Source: Candidatus Poseidoniaceae archaeon (GTDB lineage: Archaea > Thermoplasmatota > Poseidoniia > Poseidoniales > Poseidoniaceae). From it: a stretch of DNA of 14,920 nt. The notes under the pieces were generated by a model. That model saw only the letters and a list, made by a program, of their open reading frames with translations. It was not told where the DNA came from and did no database searches. A program made the translations under genes and the position numbers. Within the stretch, counting starts at the first letter, position 1; each line of letters starts with the position of its first letter. The stretch lies in contig JAPKCL010000038.1 in the NCBI GenBank assembly GCA_028822955.1, positions 1 to 14,920 on the forward strand. The letters run 5' to 3'. Positions 7,282 to 14,304 of the stretch are shown piece after piece.

Positions 7282-8283
7282 TTATTCTTCATAGGTCTTT
7301 AACCAGCCACGGCGCCAAAAGAACGTGAGCATTAAGCAAGCAAAGACAACCATGATCGAAATTATTCCCCAAAACCCACCGACTTGTTCGAGTGGTAAAT
7401 CCTCATTATTCATTCCAAATATTCCAGCGATAAGAGTCAACGGAAGCATAATCGCACCAATAATGGTCAATGTTGTCATAACTTCTGTAAGCTGTGCATT
7501 TGATTCAGCGAGTTGCATGCTGATGTTACTGAGGTATGAATCTCGGGCTGAAGTTGCACCAGAAGAATAGTTCTTGGCTCGTTTTACCAGAGCAACAGAG
7601 AGTTGGTTTAGGTCGGAGAAATAGCGTTCGGCACCTGAGCCAATCAGTCGTTCATTGGGCTTGAGTAAGCGCATTGTTACCGTGCTCAAGGATTCAATTG
7701 ACTTGCTCGATTCACGAAGATGTCGTTTCAAGTCGTGTATACTTTCAAGAACATTATCGTATGTTTTACTTGGGTCAAACACTTGGAACTCCAAGAGGTC
7801 TAATTGGCGTGAATAGGAATTCAAAATAGGCGTCCAATCGTCAGCGATAGAATCCAGTAACTCATAAAGCAAGAAATCAATACCCAATGCCAAATCTTCT
7901 TCATCAGCCTTCTTAAAACGGACACGGAATTTCTTCAAAGCAGGAATACTGTAATGTCGAACCGTGATAATCAAATTCTCTTTGATGAAAATCGCAACTG
8001 GTTCAGTATCTAATTGGTTGTCAGCATCACGGGCATTAATGACGATAAAGCGGTGGTTTTTGAATTTCTGAGCGGTTGTATCTGCAGGCCCGAATACGTC
8101 CTCAACAGCCAATTCGTCAAAATCCATTCTATCGAGTAAAAATGTACGGACTTCATCATCCGGTCGAAGAATGTCCAGCCATGCTAAACCTTCGTCTTGA
8201 ACAGTCTCCTGTACACTGTTTAAGTCGTATTTATCTCGTTCTATTAAGCCGGACGTAGCAGTTTGTAAACGTAATTCGGCCAT
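7282..8283 (-). CDS. corA: CorA-family Mg2+/divalent cation transporter
   Basis: CorA forms a pentameric channel in the cytoplasmic membrane that admits Mg2+ (or Co2+, Ni2+). The product of 333 residues has a large acidic cytoplasmic domain with long helices (for example LLYELLDSIADDWTPILNSY, then a stalk helix), followed by two C-terminal membrane segments. The first ends in the signature GMN at residues 290-292, within the sequence IAGIFGMN. The second spans about 305-322 and is followed by the basic tail WRRGWLK. The connecting loop is acidic, as expected. An in-frame GTG at 8298 would add five residues; the ATG at 8283 is used here, but neither has a clear ribosome binding site. It lies in the minus-strand run between a one-TM small protein and xseA. 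Confidence 0.93.
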   Translation of the reverse strand: MAELRLQTATSGLIERDKYDLNSVQETVQDEGLAWLDILRPDDEVRTFLLDRMDFDELAVEDVFGPADTTAQKFKNHRFIVINARDADNQLDTEPVAIFIKENLIITVRHYSIPALKKFRVRFKKADEEDLALGIDFLLYELLDSIADDWTPILNSYSRQLDLLEFQVFDPSKTYDNVLESIHDLKRHLRESSKSIESLSTVTMRLLKPNERLIGSGAERYFSDLNQLSVALVKRAKNYSSGATSARDSYLSNISMQLAESNAQLTEVMTTLTIIGAIMLPLTLIAGIFGMNNEDLPLEQVGGFWGIISIMVVFACLMLTFFWRRGWLKTYEE

Positions 8284-8316
8284 GACTGCCCGTGCCACTC
8301 ATCTTTGTTGATGTTT

Positions 8317-8508
8317 TCATTCTTCTTCGGGGGTAAAAGACTGGTTTGCTCGGTTCAACTTCCTTTGCCGCGTCTCAAACTTTTGCCGTTGTTCAACTTC
8401 TTCCAATTTGTGGTTTACCTTCCAAGAAAGGAATCGTACAACAATGACGATAGCGAGGATGTCAACGAAAAAAATAATCCAATCGCTGGTTTGCCAATTG
8501 AATATCAT
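8317..8508 (-). CDS. Small single-pass membrane protein
   Basis: This 63-residue protein has one hydrophobic segment at about residues 9-27 (IIFFVDILAIVIVVRFLSW). A highly charged tail rich in Lys, Glu, Arg and Gln follows and is likely helical or coiled-coil. With a short N-terminus and the basic tail after the segment, the tail would face the cytoplasm. GGAG four bases before the ATG at 8508 supports the start, and the gene begins 11 bases after the ferredoxin stop. No family is recognised. It could anchor a partner encoded nearby, such as the ferredoxin, but that is speculation. Confidence 0.65.
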   Translation of the reverse strand: MIFNWQTSDWIIFFVDILAIVIVVRFLSWKVNHKLEEVEQRQKFETRQRKLNRANQSFTPEEE

Positions 8509-8519
8509 GCGTCTCCATC

Positions 8520-8858
8520 CTACAATGGTGGTCGAATATCGACATCAACATCTCCATGTGGTACGCCGATGCAAGCAAGACGTGCACATTCTCCTACCAG
8601 GTAATCATCAAGACCAGGTGGAAGGATTTCAGGCAACGGAACTTCACCATAGAGGAGCGTGACCATGCACGTTCCACAGGTGCCTGAAGTACAATTTGTT
8701 GGAACCGCAACATCAGCATCTTCAGCATGTTCTACCAATGTATTTCCTGGAATATACGGAGCCTGTCCAAGCAAATTTGCTCCCTGTAAGAATCGAACAA
8801 CCTTGCGGACTGGTTCGGTCTTTGGAACTTCTTCGGCAGTTACCGCATGGGCGGACAT
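8520..8858 (-). CDS. Plant-type [2Fe-2S] ferredoxin
   Basis: This 112-residue soluble electron carrier has the four cysteines of the plant/adrenodoxin-type 2Fe-2S fold. C56, C61 and C64 lie in CTSGTCGTC, and the fourth is C96 in RLACIG, 32 residues on. The first 20 residues form a short extension before the beta-grasp domain, and IPGNTLVEHAED precedes the cluster loop as in the family. A further cysteine, C91, is not required. It starts nine bases after the stop of the zinc-ribbon gene, so it shares that message. Possible partners, such as a reductase or oxygenase, are not in the window. Its companion in the same run, the DUF59-like protein, may help provide its cluster. Confidence 0.9.
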   Translation of the reverse strand: MSAHAVTAEEVPKTEPVRKVVRFLQGANLLGQAPYIPGNTLVEHAEDADVAVPTNCTSGTCGTCMVTLLYGEVPLPEILPPGLDDYLVGECARLACIGVPHGDVDVDIRPPL

Positions 8859-8867
8859 GGTACCATC

Positions 8868-9959
8868 TCAGCGCATATCCTTGTGGCGTGTCCAGCGGCC
8901 GGTTTGTTTGTTGAAGTACAATCCAGCCTTCTTCATCCACTTGTTGAATTTCGTTGCTCCAGCACCAGTTCGGAGAATGAAGTCTTCCCGGTCTTCTTGA
9001 GCTTGGATGTAATTCTTAGCACCAAGTATCTGGTCAATCCAGTCATTGATGTCAGTGAGTCCGCCAGTGAGTCCACCTTCTTCAACGGCCTTGACCATCT
9101 CATCAGCAGTTGCACCGGTGGCTTCCAAATCCTTGCGGATAAGTTCATTCACACTTGAGAAGTCCATAGAAGCCGGCTTTGGAGGTACAGGGTTGCGAGG
9201 TCGCTTATCTTCCTCAATAGTGATTCGTGTACCATTCGATAGGCGTTCTTCGACGAGGTCGGAAAGCACAGGAGTGAAACTGTTTTCACATTCCCAGCAG
9301 ATGAAAGCCCAATCTTGGGGGCGATCTTTGTCACGGGATTGACGTGGGTCCAACTCATCGCCACATGTAGGACATGCATGGAAGATGAGGGCAGGGACGT
9401 GATTACGGCGGAAATCAACGATGTCTTGAGGGGTTCCTTCGAGATCCAGCATTTCGTGGTCACGTGCGGCTTCAAGACCACGAGTTTCAAGTTGGTCTCG
9501 AATCTTCACTTTCTGGTCGTCTTTACCTTCATCATGAAGGTTGTTTTCGAGTTTGACAATCAACTCAACAGTTTTACCAAGTCGGTTCATGATAAGCTTC
9601 TTTGCTCGAAATGACTCTACTTTAGCAATCTTAAGTCGTTCTTTTTGTTCTGCAAGTTCAGTCAGTACATCCTTTTGCTTGCGTTGGAATTTAATTTCTT
9701 CAATTTTGGATTCTTGCTTCTTTTCGGGTGCAAGAATCTTTGAGAGATAGCGTTCTTTTCCGTGACTTTGTGGTCCAGCAGAGATAATGGAAATAACACC
9801 ATCAGCGATATCTGCTTTCAAGCCATAGTTTTCAATCAGCATGTCTTTGTCGATTTTCTTCAAATCGCCAATTTTTAGCCCAGAATCGGCTAACTGCTGG
9901 GCAGTTGTTTCGTCGATACCACGACGTAATAAAGCAAGATATGTGTCCTTCTTGGCCAT
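8868..9959 (-). CDS. Helix-hairpin-helix and zinc-ribbon protein of unknown function
   Basis: I do not recognise this 363-residue protein as a named family, but its parts can be read. Residues about 6-60 look like a helix-hairpin-helix unit (LLRRGIDETTAQQLADSGLKIGDLKKI, then YGLKADIADGVISII), similar to modules at the N-terminus of archaeal DNA-binding proteins. Residues 85-165 are highly charged and likely coiled-coil. CPTC (C196, C199) and CWEC (C221, C224) make a four-cysteine zinc ribbon. A proline-rich linker (252-262) leads to a helical region. The C-terminus (AGLYFNKQTGRWTRHKDMR) is basic and aromatic. A role with nucleic acid is likely. It heads the minus-strand operon behind a strong ribosome binding site. 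Confidence 0.75.
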   Translation of the reverse strand: MAKKDTYLALLRRGIDETTAQQLADSGLKIGDLKKIDKDMLIENYGLKADIADGVISIISAGPQSHGKERYLSKILAPEKKQESKIEEIKFQRKQKDVLTELAEQKERLKIAKVESFRAKKLIMNRLGKTVELIVKLENNLHDEGKDDQKVKIRDQLETRGLEAARDHEMLDLEGTPQDIVDFRRNHVPALIFHACPTCGDELDPRQSRDKDRPQDWAFICWECENSFTPVLSDLVEERLSNGTRITIEEDKRPRNPVPPKPASMDFSSVNELIRKDLEATGATADEMVKAVEEGGLTGGLTDINDWIDQILGAKNYIQAQEDREDFILRTGAGATKFNKWMKKAGLYFNKQTGRWTRHKDMR

Positions 9960-9964
9960 AGCAT

Positions 9965-9971
9965 CCCCTCC
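9965..9971 (-). promoter_or_regulatory. Strong Shine-Dalgarno site of the zinc-ribbon gene
   Basis: GGAGGGG on the minus strand lies five bases before the ATG at 9959 (seven from the GGAGG core). It is one of the strongest such sites in the window and fixes this start. Confidence 0.65.
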
Positions 9972-9982
9972 GACGAGTCTAG

Positions 9983-10017
9983 GCGAGGAGACCCTCCTAA
10001 GAAAAGGCTCTCCTCAC
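9983..10017 (-). promoter_or_regulatory. Leader hairpin upstream of the zinc-ribbon/ferredoxin/corA/xse run
   Basis: On the minus strand GTGAGGAGA (10017-10009) can pair with TCTCCTCGC (9991-9983), nine pairs with one G-U, around a 17-base loop. A competing small stem, AGGAG with CTCCT, uses the same bases (9986-9998). The element lies in the 97-base gap between rsmA and the zinc-ribbon gene. No T-run follows, so a simple intrinsic terminator is unlikely; a structured leader or a processing site is more likely. Confidence 0.45.
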
Positions 10018-10056
10018 TCGGTGTAGGATAATCTCTACATTTGACTCCTTATTAAC

Positions 10057-10932
10057 TTATGATTCGAATACGAAATCACTGAACGAGGAGCACAATTCAA
10101 TCCAGTCATCAAGTTCAAGTTCGTCGGGGCGAAGGTCCATCCGGTCATCTTCAAGGTGTGCGGCAAAGGCTTGTTTCCATCGTCCGGCATGCCACCCCTT
10201 TACCCGACCTAAACGCCGAGGCACGTTTTTCAGCGTCGAGCGTAATTTTTTCCTCCGTTGATCAAAGGCGAGGTGAATCATTTGCCGAACTAACCGAGCA
10301 TCACAAGGCCATTCTTCTTCATGAGGTTCCATAGAGATGTAACATGAATTGACTTTTGGCATTGGACTGAAGTGGTGCGGTGCAATCTTTTCTTCAATTT
10401 CGCTTTCCCAGTCCAAGGCAACCGTCATGCCAAGCGAACCAACATCACTTTCATATTCCATCACCAAGCGTTCAGCAAACTCCTCTTGGACCAACAAAAC
10501 AACCTTTTCCAAGACACTGGTTCTTGGATTTCGGAGGTATCGAGTAAGTTCATCAACCAGTGGCGAAGATATTTGATAAGGGATATTGGCGACAACTTTC
10601 GTGATTGATTCAGGCCATTTGACTTTCAATGCATCTCCTTCGATTAATGTGAATTGTTCAGTCTGTTGTTCTGGGCCAAATGCTTCATTTAAGTGAATCA
10701 CTGCAACGCTATCGATTTCAATGGCAGTCACTTGACAACCGGTTGCCAATAAGACCTCAGTCAGTACTCCAGGTCCGGGGCCAATTTCTAAAACATGGTC
10801 CTCAGGTGTGACATTACCCAATTCAACTGCTCGATTGATAAGGTCATCATTGACCAAGAAATGCTGGCCTAATGATTTGTCAAAAGGTAACTTATCGCGT
10901 AAACTATCAATCAACCAACGGGCGCCTCTCAT
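10057..10932 (-). CDS. rsmA: 16S rRNA dimethyladenosine transferase RsmA/KsgA (Dim1)
   Basis: RsmA dimethylates two adjacent adenines in the 3'-terminal helix of 16S rRNA, a late step in small-subunit assembly. The 291-residue protein carries the family motifs in order: SLGQHFLVND (20-29), the SAM-binding VLEIGPGPGVLTE (47-59), the acidic IEID (71-74), EGDAL (98-102), the catalytic NIPYQISSP (116-124), LVQEEFAERL and HHFSPMPKVNS (186-196). The AFDQRRKKLRSTLKN segment, typical of the C-terminal helical domain, lies near 222. The ATG at 10932 overlaps the DUF655 stop as ATGA, indicating coupled translation. In many archaea a methyltransferase of the HemK/PrmC type follows ksgA; here a zinc-ribbon gene does instead. 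Confidence 0.97.
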   Translation of the reverse strand: MRGARWLIDSLRDKLPFDKSLGQHFLVNDDLINRAVELGNVTPEDHVLEIGPGPGVLTEVLLATGCQVTAIEIDSVAVIHLNEAFGPEQQTEQFTLIEGDALKVKWPESITKVVANIPYQISSPLVDELTRYLRNPRTSVLEKVVLLVQEEFAERLVMEYESDVGSLGMTVALDWESEIEEKIAPHHFSPMPKVNSCYISMEPHEEEWPCDARLVRQMIHLAFDQRRKKLRSTLKNVPRRLGRVKGWHAGRWKQAFAAHLEDDRMDLRPDELELDDWIELCSSFSDFVFES

Positions 10933-11717
10933 GCCTTCACCGGCAAGAGCAGGTCGAGCAATCGTGGTTGGATATTTCGGTCATCTAACTCCGATAAGAA
11001 TCGTTTTGCTAGTAATTCTCCAGCATCGATATTACACGCTTCATTGAGTGCAGCAAGGGATTCAAATCCGCTTGAGCCACGGGCTTCTACCATTTGCATG
11101 GCCTTCTTGTTTCCAACACCTTGGAGCAGTTCGAAGGCATGTTGCTTGAGCGACATGTTTCCAGCAACGTTAAAGAAAGCAGCAATGAAATGTTTCTCAT
11201 TTTCTTCAATGAAGATTTGAACAACCAAAGGAAGGTCAGCTCGAATATGGTTTGCTAAACGTCCAAGGTTGGTCATTCCGAGTACTTGTGCGATATGTGT
11301 TCGCTTTGAGGAGTCTTCTCCGATGTAGACGCGTGCAGTGACCAACAATTGGTCAATGCCTGCCTTTGGTTTCAATCGGCACAGCAATAATTTTGATTCA
11401 CTGACTGCGACAACGACATTGTTGGCCAGGTCATGGTCAATGACTCGTGCCCACTGTTCCTCCATCAAGGGTGAATTTTGTTGTGGCCGAGCAGGGCGAT
11501 TTCCTTGTTTGTTTGCACTGCCTCGGCGGTTGTCATTGTTTCGTCGCGGTTCATTGCGACGTGGTGAAGCGCTTTGTGGAGGAGATTTTCTTTGCACAGG
11601 AGCAGTTTCACGTCGTCCTTCAGCAGGCCTCGACCAACCAGTCGATTCATTTGAAGGCGTAGCTTTTTTCTTTCCAGAACCAAGCTTGATGTTACGGTCA
11701 CGTTGAGCACCGGTCAT
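10929..11717 (-). CDS. DUF655 RNA-binding protein with basic disordered N-terminal extension
   Basis: DUF655 proteins are predicted archaeal RNA-binding proteins that lie beside eL21, rpoF and ksgA; their exact task is unproven. Residues about 84-262 form the family domain. An OB-like part contains DQLLVTARVYIGEDSSKRTHI and HIRADLPLVVQIFIEENEKHFIAAFFN, and a helix-hairpin-helix-like FELLQGVGNKKAMQMV follows. Residues 1-83 are different: rich in Arg, Lys, Asn, Gln, Ser and Pro, low in hydrophobics and surely disordered. Family members are usually about 190 residues, so this tail is an addition of roughly 80. The start is supported by GAGGTG (11730-11725), seven bases before the ATG at 11717. 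It lies 26 bases after rpoF and overlaps rsmA. Confidence 0.88.
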   Translation of the reverse strand: MTGAQRDRNIKLGSGKKKATPSNESTGWSRPAEGRRETAPVQRKSPPQSASPRRNEPRRNNDNRRGSANKQGNRPARPQQNSPLMEEQWARVIDHDLANNVVVAVSESKLLLCRLKPKAGIDQLLVTARVYIGEDSSKRTHIAQVLGMTNLGRLANHIRADLPLVVQIFIEENEKHFIAAFFNVAGNMSLKQHAFELLQGVGNKKAMQMVEARGSSGFESLAALNEACNIDAGELLAKRFLSELDDRNIQPRLLDLLLPVKA

Positions 11718-11743
11718 GTCAAATCACCTCAGGGGAGAGAGCC

Positions 11744-12109
11744 TCATTCGAAGCCGATATGCTGTCGAACGGTCTCCAAAATAGTTGAAATTTCATCGTC
11801 ACTCACATTGGTAATTCTTTTGGATGCGAAAACTGCTTTGACATCGTTTGGGTACATTGGCATCAATTCAGCAAACTTTGCAGCCAAATCAGGATTGTTT
11901 GTAAGAGAGTCGATTGCACCGAGAGCGTCTTTCAATTCTTGGAACACTTTAGGATCGGTCTTGTATCCATTTCGAGCGTCACTTGCAGCCCATTCAGCGT
12001 GTTGAAGAGCAGCCTTTTGCTCATAGGTGAGATTCTTGCGGCGCTTTTCAGCATCCAACAATAAGGTTCTAACAGTAGCAAAGTCTACGAAACGCTCTTC
12101 TTCAGTCAT
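11744..12109 (-). CDS. rpoF: RNA polymerase subunit Rpb4 (subunit F)
   Basis: Rpb4/F pairs with subunit E (Rpb7) to form the stalk of archaeal RNA polymerase, which binds emerging RNA and helps open the promoter. The 121-residue length is typical. Visible features are the LTYEQKAALQHAEWAA helix near residues 27-42 and the C-terminal HRDC-like region: LAAKFAELMPMYPNDVKAVFASKRITNVSDDEISTILETV. This reproduces the family pattern of a proline-containing turn, then a kink with basic residues, then a last helix. The start at 12109 has GAGG seven bases upstream and lies nine bases after the eL21 stop. Placement between eL21 and DUF655 is the classic archaeal order and strengthens the call. Confidence 0.9.
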   Translation of the reverse strand: MTEEERFVDFATVRTLLLDAEKRRKNLTYEQKAALQHAEWAASDARNGYKTDPKVFQELKDALGAIDSLTNNPDLAAKFAELMPMYPNDVKAVFASKRITNVSDDEISTILETVRQHIGFE

Positions 12110-12118
12110 AGTAATTCC

Positions 12119-12409
12119 TCATTCAAGTGGTCGAAGATGCTCAGGACGAGCAATGACCGTTTTTGCCATGTTACCGTCTTTGACAGCAACAACCCAAGCA
12201 ACACCTTGTCGCTTTTCGATGAATCCAGTTCGTCCGTTGAAACGGCGGTGAGGCATACCCATTTGTTGTCCACCGTCTAAAACGATAGCAACACGGTCGC
12301 CTTCTTGATACTCATGCATGACGCGGCTGATGTTAATTCGGCTGCGTTCATTCTTACGGCGGCGTAGAATACTTCGTGTTCCGACTCGCAGTCCCTTGGA
12401 TCGTTTCAT
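12119..12409 (-). CDS. rpl21e: 50S ribosomal protein eL21 (L21e)
   Basis: eL21 is an archaeal/eukaryotic large-subunit protein. The 96-residue product is strongly basic at the N-terminus (MKRSKGLRVGTRSILRRRKNE) and has the SH3-like core signature EYQEGDRVAIVLDGGQQMGMPHRRFNGRTGFIEKRQGVAWVV, with the family's MPHRRFNGRTG block intact. An in-frame ATG further upstream at 12460 would add 17 unrelated residues. The ATG at 12409 is preferred because GGAGG lies eight bases before it and the family begins this way. It is first in the eL21 - rpoF - DUF655 - rsmA cluster, directly behind the clearest TATA box in the window. Confidence 0.97.
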   Translation of the reverse strand: MKRSKGLRVGTRSILRRRKNERSRINISRVMHEYQEGDRVAIVLDGGQQMGMPHRRFNGRTGFIEKRQGVAWVVAVKDGNMAKTVIARPEHLRPLE

Positions 12410-12417
12410 GTTGGTCG

Positions 12418-12424
12418 CCTCCTC
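12418..12424 (-). promoter_or_regulatory. rpl21e: Shine-Dalgarno site of eL21
   Basis: GAGGAGG on the minus strand, eight bases before the ATG at 12409, decides between this start and the in-frame ATG at 12460. Confidence 0.7.
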
Positions 12425-12479
12425 TTTGCCCGAGTGTGCAGATATGCAACTTCCGAGCATTTTGGCGACCTACCCTTCC

Positions 12480-12487
12480 CATATAAG
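12480..12487 (-). promoter_or_regulatory. TATA-box promoter of the eL21 - rpoF - DUF655 - rsmA operon
   Basis: CTTATATG on the minus strand (12487-12480) matches an archaeal TATA box. Transcription would start about 25 bases downstream, near 12455-12461, leaving a leader of about 50 bases with the GGAGG site. It lies in the 143-base gap between pus10 and eL21, the right place for the promoter of the four-gene cluster. A purine-rich BRE-like stretch just upstream is not obvious. Confidence 0.55.
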
Positions 12488-12510
12488 CACCGCGACGGAG
12501 TTTGGACCGG

Positions 12511-12528
12511 AAAAAACCTCAGAAAACC
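12511..12528 (-). terminator. T-rich putative terminator after pus10
   Basis: About 25 to 40 bases after the pus10 stop the minus strand has a TTTT run and then TTTTTT (12516-12511), separated by CTGAGG. Archaeal RNA polymerase stops at such U-tracts without needing a hairpin. The position, between the end of pus10 and the eL21 TATA box, fits termination of the pus10 message. Confidence 0.45.
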
Positions 12529-12552
12529 AAAGTGAAGAGGCCCAATTCAGCC

Positions 12553-14304
12553 TCAATCCGCATGAATGTCGCCAACATCGAGCCAAAGAACATCACATTT
12601 GGCTTGGATCAGAGAAGACAAACTTGGTTGTGTCCGACCCCCATCGCCATGGACTGTTTCTTTGACATATGTCCCCGATTCGCACCGGAGTGTAAACTCA
12701 ATTTCGCGGACTCCATCTTCCATCGTATCGATGATTGGTTCTGAAGTTTCGAAAACCGTTCTTCTACGAATTAAGTCAGCCCTTCGGTGAGCGACACGTT
12801 CAGGGGTGCGCTGAGCCAATTTTACACCAGCGAGTTTAGCAATCGTTTCTAATATCGAATCGTTTCCGGGTAAATCGAGATAGGTTGGTGCAGGAGGTCC
12901 TGCGGCGAGAATACGCTCAATCAACACGGGTTTGGTTCCAGTTTTGACGAGTTTCAACTCTTCAGCCATCGCCACCAATTCCGGTTTCTTCATTGCCTTC
13001 AGTGTGGCTTCATCAGGTCCTTCAGGGATGTCGATGACGGTTGGAAGAGGTTTGGTGTGGTCGTTCTTTCTGTCACCTCGTCGCTTTCGTTTTGACGATT
13101 GTTTCTTTCCTTTCCCACCACGTTCTTGGACATCGATATGCGTCAAGTCAACCGGAGCAGTGAGGACTGCCAATTCGGCTTCGCTCAAAGGCAACAGACG
13201 GAAACGAATGGTGTAGGATTTTTCTGCCGGTGTATCTTTTACCCGGACAACTTCACTACGGTTCGAATCTCGCAGTCCAGTAATGATGATGCTACCGTCG
13301 GCGGCATCATTGATTGTTTTCATCGCTTCAATTACATCGACAGAACGTGTCATTGGTTCTTTCATTTCGATAACAAAAGGCCGTCCTCTACCCATACAGC
13401 GGACATCGATATCTTCGCGACCCATGCCGTGGAAAGCATGTTCGTTGGATTGAAAGATTCCGAGTAAAGGATTGCCAATGAGGTCTTGAACACTCTTTTT
13501 GTACTGCAAACCAGTTTGGTCACAGCGTTCACAGCCGCGTCCTTTACACGCTCGACATGGCCAGCGAGTTTGGGGAATTCCTCGTTCGAGTTTGATGTAG
13601 CGTCCGTAGAGATAATGCGCTCGAATATCGAGTTCAACCGTGAGTGTGAGCACATCGATAAGTGCCAATACTTGTGGCTTATCATTTACCAATTGAACGC
13701 CTTCCAGTCTTTTGTTCAGGTGTTGAGCAATGGCATTGACAAGTCCACTTTTGAGTGCATCAGAGCCACCTGCACCGTGTCGTTTCCTCATTTCTTCTTC
13801 TTCCTCAATTTGATCTTTAGGAATCCGCGCACCGAGTTGCAGACGCGAGAGCTCATAAGGGGAAATTGAATCATAAATGATCTCAGCAAGTAATTCAGAT
13901 TCTTCATAGAGGTTCTCACAGAAAGGACACAGCGGTTCTTCTTCACGTGCACTTGCTAAGTGTGAATCACGACCGAGAACGGTTGAACGAATTTCCATTC
14001 CAGATTGTTCGATGCTTTGTTCAAACCGCTTCTTTCCACCCAAGCGTCCAATACAATGGTCGCATGTGCCCATACGAACCAAATGCTTGTGACCTGCAGG
14101 TGATGGCGCACGAGGAATCTCTTCCATGTGCGTACCGAGTTGGTCAGGTGAATCCAGCGTCCCATCATGTTCAACCACTTCTTTTGGCTGTTCAACAGCA
14201 CTGTCTTCATCCCAAAGGGAATAATCAGTTTGCCCAAATCCAGCATTGGCATATTTCATCCAATCTTCTTCAATTTCGTTGTCATCGGGGTTTTCATTCG
14301 ACAT
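12553..14304 (-). CDS. pus10: tRNA pseudouridine synthase Pus10 with inserted SAP-like module
   Basis: Archaeal Pus10 makes pseudouridine 54 and 55 in the T-loop of tRNA. Residues 1-70 are an acidic, probably disordered lead. Two CxxC pairs, C81/C84 (CDHC) and C126/C129 (CPFC), belong to the N-terminal accessory region with the THUMP-like domain. A second cysteine cluster, C250, C253, C258 and C261 (CRACKGRGCERC), follows. The catalytic domain has FHGMGREDIDVRCMGRGRPFVIEM with the catalytic Asp at D298 (or D300), and the C-terminal RCESGTYVKETVHGDGGRTQPSLSSL block is complete. Between these catalytic parts, residues 393-470 form a Lys/Arg-rich linker and a SAP-like motif (LKAMKKPELVAMAEELKL, then G456, K458 and LIERIL). 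At 583 residues it is well over the usual 400-430. A GGTGA site precedes the ATG at 14304; a start at 14259 (codon 16) would overlap a small upstream ORF as ATGA. Confidence 0.93.
   Translation of the reverse strand: MSNENPDDNEIEEDWMKYANAGFGQTDYSLWDEDSAVEQPKEVVEHDGTLDSPDQLGTHMEEIPRAPSPAGHKHLVRMGTCDHCIGRLGGKKRFEQSIEQSGMEIRSTVLGRDSHLASAREEEPLCPFCENLYEESELLAEIIYDSISPYELSRLQLGARIPKDQIEEEEEMRKRHGAGGSDALKSGLVNAIAQHLNKRLEGVQLVNDKPQVLALIDVLTLTVELDIRAHYLYGRYIKLERGIPQTRWPCRACKGRGCERCDQTGLQYKKSVQDLIGNPLLGIFQSNEHAFHGMGREDIDVRCMGRGRPFVIEMKEPMTRSVDVIEAMKTINDAADGSIIITGLRDSNRSEVVRVKDTPAEKSYTIRFRLLPLSEAELAVLTAPVDLTHIDVQERGGKGKKQSSKRKRRGDRKNDHTKPLPTVIDIPEGPDEATLKAMKKPELVAMAEELKLVKTGTKPVLIERILAAGPPAPTYLDLPGNDSILETIAKLAGVKLAQRTPERVAHRRADLIRRRTVFETSEPIIDTMEDGVREIEFTLRCESGTYVKETVHGDGGRTQPSLSSLIQAKCDVLWLDVGDIHAD

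Noticed and set aside
12410..12460. Earlier ATG for eL21
   Set aside because: The 17 added residues do not resemble the family, and the GGAGG site points to 12409.
12318..12665. Plus-strand 115-codon frame across the eL21/pus10 gap
   Set aside because: It runs antisense through the eL21 start, its promoter and the conserved end of pus10; no protein features.
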